The notes: generated from the sequence alone by a model not told the origin. Shown: positions 1 through 8,583, counted from the stretch's first letter. The stretch is DNA of 64,000 nucleotides from Bradyrhizobium sp. CER78 (GCF_029846235.1 NZ_JARVWP010000010.1:124001-188000), one strand, 5' to 3'. Numbers and translations are program-made.

Positions 1-1
1 G

Positions 2-694
2 CAGGTCAAGCGGCGTCCGGCGCGTTATGCCGGCTTTGCGTCGTTGGCGATGCATTCCCCGAAGGCGGCTGCGGACGAACTGACCCGAGCCGTTGAGGAC
101 CTTGGTTTCAAAGGGGCCCTGGTCAACGGTCATACAGGCGGGATCTACTACGACCACCCGTCCTACGACGCGTTCTGGGAGCGGATGCAACATCTGGACG
201 TTCCGCTCTATTTGCATCCGACGGACCCGAGTCTGATTCCGAAGGCCTATGACGGCCATCCAGAGCTCACCGGTGCAGTGTGGGGGTGGGGCGTCGAGAC
301 CGCGACCCATGCGCTCAGGCTGCTGTTCGGCGGTGTCTTCGATCGCTTTCCCCGGCTGAAGATAATCCTCGGCCACATGGGAGAGGGACTCCCGATGCTG
401 CTGTGGCGGTTCGACAGCCGCTTCGCCGTCTACCCGCACGGTGTTCAGCTGGCGCGCAAGCCTTCCGAGTATTTCGGACGCAACATCTTCATCACGACGT
501 CCGGAGTCTGTTCGCCTGCGGCGCTGACCTGCGCGCTTGCCGAGATGGGCAACGACGCGGTCATGTTTTCGGTCGACTACCCCTACGAGTCGACGGCAAT
601 AGCCGCGGATTTCATCGAATCCACTTCGATACCCGAAGAGGTCCGTGCGCAAGTCTGCTCGCGCAACGCTGAACGCATTCTGAAATTGGCCTGA
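2..694 (+). CDS. Amidohydrolase-2 family decarboxylase, 5' end outside window
   Basis: The frame is open from the first bases of the window and runs about 230 codons to TGA, so the N terminus with its first metal ligands lies upstream. Motifs seen are LYLHPTDP, HMGEGLP and SVDYPYES. In the ACMSD/gamma-resorcylate decarboxylase group the equivalent His and Asp bind the metal and act in catalysis. The family carries out metal-dependent, non-oxidative decarboxylation of hydroxylated aromatic acids. It lies 19 bp before a complete 2,5-dihydroxypyridine degradation operon. That context fits a PicC-like 3,6-dihydroxypicolinate decarboxylase producing 2,5-dihydroxypyridine. The family call is firm; the substrate is inferred from the neighbours only. 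Confidence 0.82.
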   Translation, partial: QVKRRPARYAGFASLAMHSPKAAADELTRAVEDLGFKGALVNGHTGGIYYDHPSYDAFWERMQHLDVPLYLHPTDPSLIPKAYDGHPELTGAVWGWGVETATHALRLLFGGVFDRFPRLKIILGHMGEGLPMLLWRFDSRFAVYPHGVQLARKPSEYFGRNIFITTSGVCSPAALTCALAEMGNDAVMFSVDYPYESTAIAADFIESTSIPEEVRAQVCSRNAERILKLA

Positions 695-713
695 TCGGCC
701 GGGGAGACACCAA

Positions 714-1514
714 ATGCAAAAGGTTTATCGCGTCGGTCAGATCGTTCCGAGCTCGAACACGACCATGGAGACTGAAATCCCCGCGATGCTTGGCGCGCAT
801 TCGCTCGCACACGGCACACGCTTCACGTTTCATTCCAGCCGGATGCGAATGAAGACGGTCAAGAAGGAGGAACTCGCTGCCATGGACAGCGAGTCCGATC
901 GCTGCGCTCTCGAGCTTTCGGATGCGCGTGTCGACGTGCTCGGTTACGCCTGTCTCGTGGCGATCATGAGCATGGGCAAGTCATATCACCGGGTCTCACA
1001 GGAGCGGCTCCACGGTCGCACGGCCGAGAACGGTGCACCGGCGCCCGTTGTGACCAGCGCCGGTGCCCTCGTTGACGCCCTTCATGTGATCGGTGCCAAG
1101 CGTATTGCCGTGGTTGCGCCATACATGAAGCCACTTACGCAGCTTGTGATCGACTACATCGAGCATGAAGGGATCAGCGTCTCCGATTCTCGCGCGCTGG
1201 AGATCCCGGACAACATCATGGTCGGTCGGCACGACCCCGCGAACCTGCCGAAGATCGTGGCGAGCATGGATCTGAAGGATGCCGATGCGATCGTCTTGTC
1301 GGCATGCGTGCAGATGCCATCGTTGCCCTCGATTGCGGAGGTCGAGGCCAGAACCGGCAAGCCCGTCGTCACTGCCGCCGTCGCGACGACATACGCGATG
1401 TTGACGGCCCTCGAACTGGACACACGGGTGCCCGGCGCCGGTGCGTTGCTTTCGGGCGCCTTCAACAAGGATGCATCGTCCGCTCGTATCGCAAAGTTGC
1501 AGGCCGCAAGATGA
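714..1514 (+). CDS. nicE: Maleate cis-trans isomerase (Asp/Glu racemase superfamily)
   Basis: A 266-residue cytosolic enzyme converting maleate to fumarate, the last step of the maleamate pathway of pyridine degradation. The N-terminal block VGQIVPSSNTTMETEIP is typical of maleate isomerases. Two active-site cysteines expected for the racemase fold are present: Cys80 in GYACLVAIMS and Cys198 in LSACVQMPSLPS. The ATG is preceded by GGGGAGAC. The stop overlaps the start of the next gene by four bases (ATGA), indicating translational coupling. The next three genes encode the preceding steps of the same pathway, which makes maleate isomerase much more likely than arylmalonate decarboxylase or another racemase relative. 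Confidence 0.93.
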   Translation: MQKVYRVGQIVPSSNTTMETEIPAMLGAHSLAHGTRFTFHSSRMRMKTVKKEELAAMDSESDRCALELSDARVDVLGYACLVAIMSMGKSYHRVSQERLHGRTAENGAPAPVVTSAGALVDALHVIGAKRIAVVAPYMKPLTQLVIDYIEHEGISVSDSRALEIPDNIMVGRHDPANLPKIVASMDLKDADAIVLSACVQMPSLPSIAEVEARTGKPVVTAAVATTYAMLTALELDTRVPGAGALLSGAFNKDASSARIAKLQAAR

Positions 1515-2368
1515 GTGCGTTCCGGAGCGGCGGCAACGTTCATGTGAACGGGATCAGGCTCCACTACCTGCTCTACGGGCAGCCGCGGGCGGGGCGTGAT
1601 CCAATCATCATTCTGCCCGGCATTACCAGTCCGGCCGTGACTTGGGGGTTCGTCGGCGAACGGTTTGGCCGCGAGTTCGAGACCTACGTTCTTGACATTC
1701 GGGGCAGGGGACTGTCCGAGAGCGGATCTTCGCTCGACTACAGCCTGGATGCGCAGGCTGCCGATCTGGCCGGGTTGGCCGCAGCGTTGAAGTTGTCACG
1801 ATACTCCGTCGTAGGCCACTCGATGGGCGCTCGTATCGCAGTCCGTGCGGCGCGCATGGGGCTGCCCGGACTAGCGAGGCTCGTCCTGGTGGATCCCCCT
1901 GTCTCAGGACCCGGCCGACGGAGCTATCCGGCAAAACTCGATTGGTATGTGGATTCCATTCGGCTTGCGAGCCGCGGTTGCGACGCCGAAGCGATGCGCG
2001 CGTTTTGTCCGACCTGGACCAATGATCAGTTGCGGCTTCGAGCAGAATGGTTGCACACCTGCGACGAGCGTGCGGTGCGAGAGAGTTTCGACGGGTTTCA
2101 CACCGACGACGTTCACGCCGATCTCGGAGGAATCTGCGTACCCGTGAGGCTGATCGCGGCCGGACGCGGTGACGTCGTTCGCGACGATGACATTTCCGAA
2201 ATCCAACGACTTGTGCCGGGCACTTCGACCACCCGGGTGACCGACGCGGGGCACATGATCCCTTGGGATGATGAAGAAGGTTTCTACGCTGCCTTCGAGG
2301 CATTTCTCGGCGCTCGTCTGGACGCCGCAACCAGCAAGGAGAAAGAACATGTCAGTCAGCGATCATGA
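1511..2368 (+). CDS. nicD: N-formylmaleamate deformylase (alpha/beta hydrolase)
   Basis: A 285-residue alpha/beta hydrolase that removes formate from N-formylmaleamate to give maleamate. The nucleophile elbow is GHSMGAR with Ser104; the other triad residues appear to be Asp128 (LVLVDPP) and His248 (DAGHMIPW). These lie exactly three residues after the published Pseudomonas putida NicD triad (101/125/245), strong support for orthology. The ATG at 1511 overlaps the nicE stop. A longer in-frame extension upstream lies wholly inside nicE and was rejected. The 3' end overlaps nicX by 20 bp. The protein has no signal peptide and should act in the cytosol. Confidence 0.93.
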   Translation: MSAFRSGGNVHVNGIRLHYLLYGQPRAGRDPIIILPGITSPAVTWGFVGERFGREFETYVLDIRGRGLSESGSSLDYSLDAQAADLAGLAAALKLSRYSVVGHSMGARIAVRAARMGLPGLARLVLVDPPVSGPGRRSYPAKLDWYVDSIRLASRGCDAEAMRAFCPTWTNDQLRLRAEWLHTCDERAVRESFDGFHTDDVHADLGGICVPVRLIAAGRGDVVRDDDISEIQRLVPGTSTTRVTDAGHMIPWDDEEGFYAAFEAFLGARLDAATSKEKEHVSQRS

Positions 2369-3407
2369 TCTGATACAGGCCTGGAAGCAGGTTCTCGCGC
2401 TTTCCAAGCTGGGGCCGGGTCAACTTGTCACGGTGCTCACCAGTTCGTCGACGCATCCGCAGACCCTGTCCACGGCAATCCTCGCGGCTGCATCGATGGG
2501 CGCAATCGTCAACCGGCTCGATCTGCTTCCGGTCAATGGCGAGAAGGCGTTGAGCCGAGATTCGCTTGCCTATCTGGGGACGACGCCCTTGACCGGAAAT
2601 CGGGCCGCAATCGCGGCATTGAAGGAGAGCGATCTTGTCCTTGATCTCATGACCCTTCTGTTCTCTCCCGAGCAGCACGAGATACTGAAAGCGGGGACCA
2701 AAATTCTGCTCGCTGTCGAACCTCCGGAAGTCCTGGTGCGCATGGTGCCGACGCTGGCCGAGCGGTCCCGCGTCATGGCCGCCAGCGCCAAGCTCAGCAA
2801 AGCGAAGGAGATGCATGTCACGTCGCCGGCCGGGACGGATGTGCGTTTCAAGCTGGGCCAGTTCCCGGCGATCAGCGAGTACGGCTTCGTTGACGAGCCG
2901 GGAAGATGGGATCATTGGCCCAGCGGGTTTGCCTTGACCTGGGCGAACGAAGGTGAGGCCGACGGAACGATCGTGATGGAGCGGGGCGACATCCTGCTCC
3001 CGATGAAGTCCTACATTCAGGATCGTATCCACTTCAAGATCGAGAAGGGTTTCGTCACGTCGATCGAGGGCGGCGTCGATGCCGAGATCCTGAGCGAATA
3101 CATGGCCTCGTACAATGATCGTGACGCATACGCGATGTCGCACATCGGCTGGGGACTGCAGCCGAGGGCGAAGTGGTCGACGCTCGGTCTCTATGACCGG
3201 GAAGCCACGATCGGCATGGACGCACGGGCCTTCGAGGGCAATTTCTTGTTCTCGTTCGGGCCGAACAACGAGGCTGGCGGTAGCCGGACGACCGCGTGTC
3301 ACATCGATATTCCGATGCGTAACTGCACGATTGCGCTCGACGGGGAGGAAGTCGTCCGGAACGGAAAGGTGCTCGATGATGGTCCGGTTCGCGAGGCGGC
3401 CGAATGA
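2349..3407 (+). CDS. nicX: 2,5-dihydroxypyridine 5,6-dioxygenase
   Basis: A 352-residue non-haem Fe(II) extradiol-like dioxygenase that opens the ring of 2,5-dihydroxypyridine to N-formylmaleamate. The metal ligands reported for P. putida NicX (His265, His318, Asp320) fall at the same numbers here: His265 in AMSHIGWG and the HxD pair 318/320 in ACHIDIPM. This also fixes the start at ATG 2349, which has AAGGAG seven bases upstream. An in-frame extension from 2268 would lie within nicD and shift the numbering. The gene overlaps nicD at its 5' end and nicF by ATGA at its 3' end, so the operon is tightly coupled. Confidence 0.96.
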   Translation: MSVSDHDLIQAWKQVLALSKLGPGQLVTVLTSSSTHPQTLSTAILAAASMGAIVNRLDLLPVNGEKALSRDSLAYLGTTPLTGNRAAIAALKESDLVLDLMTLLFSPEQHEILKAGTKILLAVEPPEVLVRMVPTLAERSRVMAASAKLSKAKEMHVTSPAGTDVRFKLGQFPAISEYGFVDEPGRWDHWPSGFALTWANEGEADGTIVMERGDILLPMKSYIQDRIHFKIEKGFVTSIEGGVDAEILSEYMASYNDRDAYAMSHIGWGLQPRAKWSTLGLYDREATIGMDARAFEGNFLFSFGPNNEAGGSRTTACHIDIPMRNCTIALDGEEVVRNGKVLDDGPVREAAE

Positions 3408-4069
3408 CCGACGACAAGTTGACATATCGCCGCCAGGGCTTCGGCCAGGACCTAGATATTGTTGCTCCGTTCGGGCTGCTAATCGTCGATTTCGTCAATG
3501 GCTTCCTCGATCCTGTCGTTTTCGGCGGCGGCAACATTGCCGCCGCCATGGAGAAAACGGTTGGTCTGGTGGGCGAAGCTCGTCGGCGAGGGTGGCCGGT
3601 TGCGCACTCCAGGATCGTATTCGCGGACGACGACGCTGACCGCAACGTCTTTGCGATGAAGGTGCCGGGGCTGCTCGCGCTGAAGGAGGGCTCCTCGAAC
3701 AGCGCGATTGTTTCGCAGCTCGCGCCGGAGACGGATGAGCTGGTCGTGCGCAAGACCGTGCCGTCGGCATTTTTCGCAACAGGACTGGCACCTTGGCTGA
3801 CGCAGCGCGGCGTCCGGACACTTGTGGTCGCAGGCTGCGTCACCAGCGGCTGTGTCAGAGCCAGCGTCGTTGATGCGATGTCGTTAGGCTTCCTTCCGCT
3901 TGTGGTCCGCGATTGCGTCGGAGACCGCGCGATCGGGCCGCATGAAGCGAACCTGTTCGACATGTCGGAGAAGTACGCGGTCGTGATGGATCTCTCCGAT
4001 ACATTGGAGCTGGTGGAAGCGAAGACGCCCGGATCTGCCGCTGTGATCGGCGGCTCGGGCAGGCGCTAG
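3404..4069 (+). CDS. nicF: Maleamate amidohydrolase (isochorismatase-like)
   Basis: A 221-residue cysteine hydrolase of the isochorismatase/nicotinamidase fold that releases ammonia from maleamate to give maleate. The Asp-Lys-Cys triad is visible: Asp29 in LIVDFVNGF, Lys117 in VRKTVPSAF and Cys150 in VTSGCVRAS, followed by the usual helix. The ATG overlaps the nicX stop. It is the last gene of the compact operon; a 347-bp gap follows before the transporter. Family members include other amidases, but position between nicX and nicE functions makes maleamate the expected substrate. Confidence 0.94.
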   Translation: MTDDKLTYRRQGFGQDLDIVAPFGLLIVDFVNGFLDPVVFGGGNIAAAMEKTVGLVGEARRRGWPVAHSRIVFADDDADRNVFAMKVPGLLALKEGSSNSAIVSQLAPETDELVVRKTVPSAFFATGLAPWLTQRGVRTLVVAGCVTSGCVRASVVDAMSLGFLPLVVRDCVGDRAIGPHEANLFDMSEKYAVVMDLSDTLELVEAKTPGSAAVIGGSGRR

Positions 4070-4247
4070 TGGCCCGCTTCGTGATGTCAGCACGGGGGGT
4101 GGCGATAGCGGCGGATTGCGCACATGTCGCCGACCTTGCCCGTATCCTTCGATAATCAGGTTGCCGTACCGTCCGGCGTTCTGCGGGACCTTTTGTTTGC
4201 GCGAACGAGTTTGGTCTGCCCGGCGACAACTCGTTCAAAAATAATTT

Positions 4248-4382
4248 GTATACTGATGAATAAACGAGACGCTTAAGATCACTTTTCGAATAGCCGATGG
4301 CAATTTTCTTTCAAAACAGCGCGTACTGGCCCGAATCGATTCTGAGTTGTTAACCGTCGCGAAAGTGATATGCTCAGTATAC
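4248..4382. promoter_or_regulatory. Putative operator pair in the nicF-transporter gap
   Basis: The 347-bp gap 4070-4416 has no convincing gene and is AT-rich in its second half. It carries two inverted copies of a 9-bp motif: GTATACTGA at 4248-4256 and its reverse complement TCAGTATAC at 4374-4382, the latter about 35 bp before the transporter ATG. The TGTATAC core resembles sites bound by GntR/FCD-type regulators. A ribosome-binding region GAGGTGAGGGG lies just before the transporter start. Regulator identity is unknown, as no regulator gene is visible in this cluster. Confidence 0.4.
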
Positions 4383-4416
4383 ATCTCAATTAAACAAGAT
4401 AAGAGGTGAGGGGACG

Positions 4417-6018
4417 ATGACGGACACGCTGCATTCTGTAAGCGCTACGCGTGCGACTTCCGCAATGACCGCCGAGGAGAAGAAGGTCGTATTGGCGTCT
4501 TCATTCGGTGCGCTGCTTGAGTGGTACGACTTCTACATCTACGCGGCTCTGGCGGTTCAGCTCGGGCATCTCTTCTTCCCGAAAGGCAACGAGACGGCGG
4601 CATTCCTCGCAAGCCTCGCAACGTTTGGTGCCGGTTTCCTCGTTCGTCCGATCGGCGCGCTGTTCTTCGGTCGCCTGGGAGACATGGTTGGACGCAAGAA
4701 GACGTTTCTTGTGACCATCATTCTCATGGGCGTTGCCACGGTGGGGGTGGGACTGCTTCCAACCTACGATCAAATCGGGATCGCGGCGACGTGCGGACTC
4801 GTGCTTTGTCGCTTGCTGCAGGGCCTGGCGCTGGGCGGCGAAGTCGGTGGAGCCGTGACCTATGTTGCGGAACACTCGCCGGTGCACCGGCGTGGGGCCT
4901 ACACTAGTTCACTTCAGACCACGGCGACGCTCGGGCTCCTGAGCTCTATCATCGTGGTATTCGGGTTGAAGCTCATACTCTCCGATAAGCAGTTCCACGA
5001 TTGGGGCTGGCGCTTGCCGTTCGTGTTGTCGCTGCTGCTGCTGATCGTGTCCGTCTACTTTCGTGCGAAGCTACACGAGTCGCCTACGTTCCAGCGGATG
5101 AAGGCTGCCGGCGCAACGTCGAGGGCGCCGGTCACCGAGAGCTTTACGCAGGCCTCGAACCTCAAATGCATCGTTCTGTTGTTCGTTGTCGCTGCAGGCC
5201 TCGGAGCGATCTTCGGCACCGGACATTTCTACTCGATGTTCTTTCTCAACAAGACACTAAAGGTGCCTATGGAGGAGGTGCAATTGCTGATCGGCCCCGC
5301 TTTGGTCGTGGTAACGCCTCTCTATGTTTTCTTCGGCTGGTTGTCCGATCGCATCGGCCGCAAGCCCATCATGGCGCTGGCTTGCCTGTTGGCGGCTGTC
5401 ACCACCCAGCCGATCTTCAAGGGCTTGACCCACTATGCAAACCCGGGCCTGGAGCGCTTTCTCGAGAACGCCGATATAGTCGTCACGGCTCGCGACTGCA
5501 ATTTCCGCTTGTTTGCTGAGGCTGCCACGGAATGCGATAAAGTGACGGGCCTTCTAGCTGACCTTGGTGTCCAGTATCGGTCGGAGCAGCCGGCCCCCGG
5601 CGCGCCGACCACGGTCAAAATCGCAGGACGTCTCGTAGAGGACTTTAACCCCGACACGCTTAAGCAGGCGTTGGTCTCGGCGGGATGGCCATCATCCGCC
5701 GATCCTTCGAAGATCAATCGCCCTGCGGCATTTGGGCTCCTGTTCGTACTCGTGCTTTATCTGGCGATGGTGTACGGCCCAATGGCAGCTTTCATGGTCG
5801 AGTTGTTTCCGGCGCGCATTCGATATACGTCCCTCTCGTTTCCGTTTCATGTGGGCGCGGGTTGGGTTGGCGGAATGCTATCCTTTGTTGTCACAGCAAT
5901 GAATGTGTATTCCGGAAATCCCTATTTTGGATTGTGGTATCCGGTGATCGTGTCGGGGTTCGCGTTCGTTGTCGCTATTTGCTTCGTGCCGGAGACTCGC
6001 GGTCGTCCGTTGGATTGA
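4417..6018 (+). CDS. MFS transporter, metabolite:H+ symporter type
   Basis: A 533-residue inner-membrane carrier with about twelve hydrophobic segments. It has the MFS loop 2-3 motif (GRLGDMVGRKK) and a second copy near the middle (GWLSDRIGRKP). The start FGALLEWYDFYIYAALA is typical of the metabolite:H+ symporter (MHS) group that carries organic acids. It follows the pyridine operon in the same direction, so uptake of the pyridinecarboxylate substrate is likely. Residues about 335-432 form a polar insert of nearly 100 residues between two late membrane segments, longer than the usual loop. ATG 4417 is preceded by a strong GAGGTGAGGGG site. Confidence 0.85.
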   Translation: MTDTLHSVSATRATSAMTAEEKKVVLASSFGALLEWYDFYIYAALAVQLGHLFFPKGNETAAFLASLATFGAGFLVRPIGALFFGRLGDMVGRKKTFLVTIILMGVATVGVGLLPTYDQIGIAATCGLVLCRLLQGLALGGEVGGAVTYVAEHSPVHRRGAYTSSLQTTATLGLLSSIIVVFGLKLILSDKQFHDWGWRLPFVLSLLLLIVSVYFRAKLHESPTFQRMKAAGATSRAPVTESFTQASNLKCIVLLFVVAAGLGAIFGTGHFYSMFFLNKTLKVPMEEVQLLIGPALVVVTPLYVFFGWLSDRIGRKPIMALACLLAAVTTQPIFKGLTHYANPGLERFLENADIVVTARDCNFRLFAEAATECDKVTGLLADLGVQYRSEQPAPGAPTTVKIAGRLVEDFNPDTLKQALVSAGWPSSADPSKINRPAAFGLLFVLVLYLAMVYGPMAAFMVELFPARIRYTSLSFPFHVGAGWVGGMLSFVVTAMNVYSGNPYFGLWYPVIVSGFAFVVAICFVPETRGRPLD

Positions 6019-6424
6019 TGACAACGGAGCATCATGGCGGCGACCCTTCGATGGCAGATTGGGCTCGGCAGGGTTCGATCGTCTTGCTTTGGTGTTGAAG
6101 GAATTCGCCGACCGGCTACTCGTCGCCGGTCAAGAAGAAATTGGCCAAGGCCGTCTTCAGATTGGCTCTCAGGCCAGCTTCAGTCGACGATTGGCAGATC
6201 GGTGAACGGCCGGTGAACTAGGGCGCCAGGTTTTCCGACTATACGGCCCAAGACTGCAAATCTTTGACGTCGTCGGAACAGATTTGCGCGAAGCCCAGGT
6301 AGCTAGTCAACGTCCCCGCATGAATCCGCGCCGCTGAGCCAGTACACGAACGAAAAGAGCTCGTATCTGGTGCGGACGTCGTGCTACGGGCAACGATCGC
6401 GCAGTAAGATATTGATCCTCTTGC

Positions 6425-6466
6425 TGGGCCCGGCAGGACTCGAACCTGCAACCAGACCGTTATGAG
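6425..6466 (-). pseudogene. tRNA-Met (CAU)-like 3' fragment
   Basis: On the minus strand, CTCATAA (anticodon loop with CAT) is followed by a perfect T arm, GCAGG-TTCGAGT-CCTGC, and an acceptor 3' strand CGGGCCCA. These match the 3' half of an alphaproteobacterial tRNA-Met. The sequence upstream does not form a D arm, a matching 5' acceptor strand or a good anticodon stem. The encoded end reads GCA instead of CCA. It is therefore a fragment, not a working tRNA. Confidence 0.65.
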
Positions 6467-6676
6467 TAGCCGGCGGATCTCACGAGAATAGGGCGGGGTT
6501 GCATCCGGGCGACTAGCTCTTGTCTGAACCAGGGCCGAAAAAGCACCTTTGACGGCGAAGTGCACTTAGCAACTTCGACCATCCAGATAAGCTGTTGAAA
6601 TCGCAACAAACGCGAACGCCCTCCGAGCGCACCATAAACCCACGCTTAGCATCGAAGTCGCCGGCTATCGCAGCCG

Positions 6677-6706
6677 TCACAGGTTCAAATCCCGTCCCCG
6701 CAACCA
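6677..6706 (+). pseudogene. tRNA 3'-end fragment (T arm, acceptor, CCA)
   Basis: A T-arm-like block ACAGG-TTCAAAT-CCCGT (one stem mismatch) is followed by CCCCGCA and ACCA, the layout of a tRNA 3' end. No cloverleaf 5' half with a complementary GCGGGG acceptor strand is visible upstream. A perfect 12-bp terminator hairpin follows 10 bases later, as after a normal tRNA gene. The parent tRNA cannot be named safely. Confidence 0.5.
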
Positions 6707-6716
6707 ACTTGGTCGA

Positions 6717-6756
6717 AAGCCCCAGCAATCTCAAAGGTTTGCTGGGGCTTCGTTTT
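6717..6756 (+). terminator. Rho-independent terminator after tRNA fragment
   Basis: A perfect 12-bp stem (AAGCCCCAGCAA at 6717-6728 and TTGCTGGGGCTT at 6739-6750) with a 10-base loop, followed by CGTTTT. It is the strongest terminator-like structure in this gap and is placed where the terminator of the lost tRNA gene would be. Confidence 0.75.
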
Positions 6757-7212
6757 CCGGTAAGATCGAGCGTAACAGTCTCAATGACTTAGCTCGTAGG
6801 TTCAAATCACCCCGCAAACATCCGATGACGAGCTATGGCGCCGAGCCCTCTCACCTCGACTTTTTCGTCGAGGGCGCTGCGTCCTGAACCAACCTGAGTC
6901 CGCAGCCGTGTCGATGACGCACGCCGTTGCATGTGAGGTGCGATGCGTCGTCTCGCCGATCAGCAATTCTCATCCAGTGCGCATTGCTCGGCCGACATCA
7001 ACACGACCGTGCGCAGGCGATAGCTTTTGCAGTCACCTGCTGCGGGGTCTGCGGTCGAAAATCTGCTGAATTTCCGCCAGGCCGTCAAAACTTGCGCGTG
7101 CCCTTCGCCGATTCAATGCTCCTTGAAATCTCTGGCCGCGAGAACCGCATTTGCAGCTTCGACGAAGCCGTCGCCGCCTGGTCCCGCGGCACCTGCGGGA
7201 CAACGCGGTCGC

Positions 7213-8583
7213 TTATGTGGAGACAAGCGTACGCTCGTCGGCCTTAGCTTGCGCAAGTTGCTCGGGTGGCTTGAACCTCGCCAGGACGGTCTCGGCTGCC
7301 TCTCCCGCCAAATCCGAGATAAACTTGCCGATCTGCTCTCGCGTCTGGATACCAAGCAGCGGCTGTGGCTCCGAGAGAAAATCGAAGAACGCGCTTCCAA
7401 TCCTTGCGTTGACGGCTGCGGCCGGGAATAGCAGCTCGGCATGCGTTGCATACTTTTTGTCACCGAGGAACAGTCGGGTAACTTCCGTAGCGGCCTCGGC
7501 GCGATGCTCCCAATGCGAATTGAACTGGTCCTGCAGCCATTCGTAGGTGATCTTGCCCGTATGCTCCCTGAGGGCCCTTATCAGCAGCACGGATTGAACG
7601 ACCGCATTCTGCGCTCCCTGACCGCCGATCGGATCGAAGGAAACTGCGGTATCGCCGATCGCGGCAACAGAGTGTCCATTTTTCGTGCGGGCAACGGCAC
7701 GCCGAACGGTCGGAGTGACTGCGCCGAGGAACCATGAGTGCGGGTCCTCATGCAGGGGCTCGAGTTGCTCGACCAACGCCAGATCTTCCGGGAAGTATGT
7801 CGCGAACAGCTTCACCACGGCGTCGCGCGCGCTCTGGGTATCGGTCGCGGATTTGAACAGGTCGATCCACGGACTGCCTGGCTTAGCGAACCCGATAAAG
7901 GCTCGTGTTGCGCCGGCATCCTTGTGCAGGTAGGGGCCAAAAAAAGTCTCACCAAAATCGGCATGGATGGTGAACCAGTTGTGCCTGGCGCCGTCCGAAC
8001 TGCGATAGGCAAACTGATGATCGGCGCGATCCGGCCCCCTGAACGTCGCAAGCAGTAGATGCCGCTGCGGCTCCGCGTAGACAGTGCGATCCGGGTCAGG
8101 CGGGAACAGCGAGGACAGGCCGCCTCTTCCAGTCGCAACGAGGGTGAGATCGACCTCCGCGGCAATTGCATCGAGATCCTCTGCCGTGACCGTACGCACG
8201 ACGAATTTGCCGCCTCGCGCGAGGAAGCGATCCAGCCGATCGTCGGCGCGCAGCCGCGTATCGACAGCTTGCGCCCGATAGTTGAACGGACGATCGAACT
8301 CGATGATCGGAGTTCGGGCTTCGCCGGTGCCGGAGAATATCCGAACGCTCATCCCGGTGCTGGTTCCGACATCGTAGAGGTCCTCGATAATCTCGGCATC
8401 GTATTCCAGGGATTTGCCGAAGTAGACGGCAGTCCCGGTCGGAGGCACATCGTTGCGTAGCGACGCGCGGTCTCGATCGCTGTATATGGTGACGTCAAAC
8501 CCGGCGTTGACGAGGCCAAGCCCGGCCGTCGTCCCGGCGAGACCTGCTCCGACAATGGCAACTTTTCGTTTGGTATTGGACAC
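7213..8583 (-). CDS. StyA-like FAD-dependent monooxygenase
   Basis: A 456-residue flavoprotein of the styrene/indole monooxygenase (group E) type. The N terminus has the Rossmann motif VGAGLAGTTAGLGL. A second FAD-binding block, GDTAVSFDPIGGQGAQNA, is characteristic of StyA. StyA enzymes take FADH2 from a separate reductase (StyB) and epoxidise styrene or indole or oxygenate sulfides. Translation starts at GTG 8583 with AGGAG six bases upstream. It is the second gene of a minus-strand pair, 89 bp after the DszC-like gene. No StyB-like reductase follows it. The natural substrate is unknown; the DszC-like partner hints at an aromatic or organosulfur compound. Confidence 0.82.
   Translation of the reverse strand: MSNTKRKVAIVGAGLAGTTAGLGLVNAGFDVTIYSDRDRASLRNDVPPTGTAVYFGKSLEYDAEIIEDLYDVGTSTGMSVRIFSGTGEARTPIIEFDRPFNYRAQAVDTRLRADDRLDRFLARGGKFVVRTVTAEDLDAIAAEVDLTLVATGRGGLSSLFPPDPDRTVYAEPQRHLLLATFRGPDRADHQFAYRSSDGARHNWFTIHADFGETFFGPYLHKDAGATRAFIGFAKPGSPWIDLFKSATDTQSARDAVVKLFATYFPEDLALVEQLEPLHEDPHSWFLGAVTPTVRRAVARTKNGHSVAAIGDTAVSFDPIGGQGAQNAVVQSVLLIRALREHTGKITYEWLQDQFNSHWEHRAEAATEVTRLFLGDKKYATHAELLFPAAAVNARIGSAFFDFLSEPQPLLGIQTREQIGKFISDLAGEAAETVLARFKPPEQLAQAKADERTLVST

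Larger units (their letters stand above)
6019..7212. other. Non-coding scar region with tRNA fragments
   Basis: About 1.2 kb between the MFS gene and the convergent StyA-like gene. None of the short open frames has a ribosome site plus recognisable protein. It contains tRNA 3'-end fragments on both strands (6425-6466 minus, 6677-6706 plus, and a weaker TAGGTTCAAATC...CCCCGCAA match near 6787-6806), an intact hairpin terminator (6717-6756), and a 7-bp stem CCTCGAC/GTCGAGG at 6854-6873. The mixture looks like debris left at a tRNA-linked integration site. Confidence 0.5.

Noticed and set aside
6513..6734. 73-codon minus-strand frame containing AGTGFEPVT
   Set aside because: This peptide is the antisense translation of the tRNA T-arm/acceptor fragment at 6677-6706, a common artefact, not a protein.
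6425..6813. Complete tRNA genes
   Set aside because: T arms and acceptor 3' strands are present, but no matching 5' acceptor strand or D arm was found, so only fragments are called.
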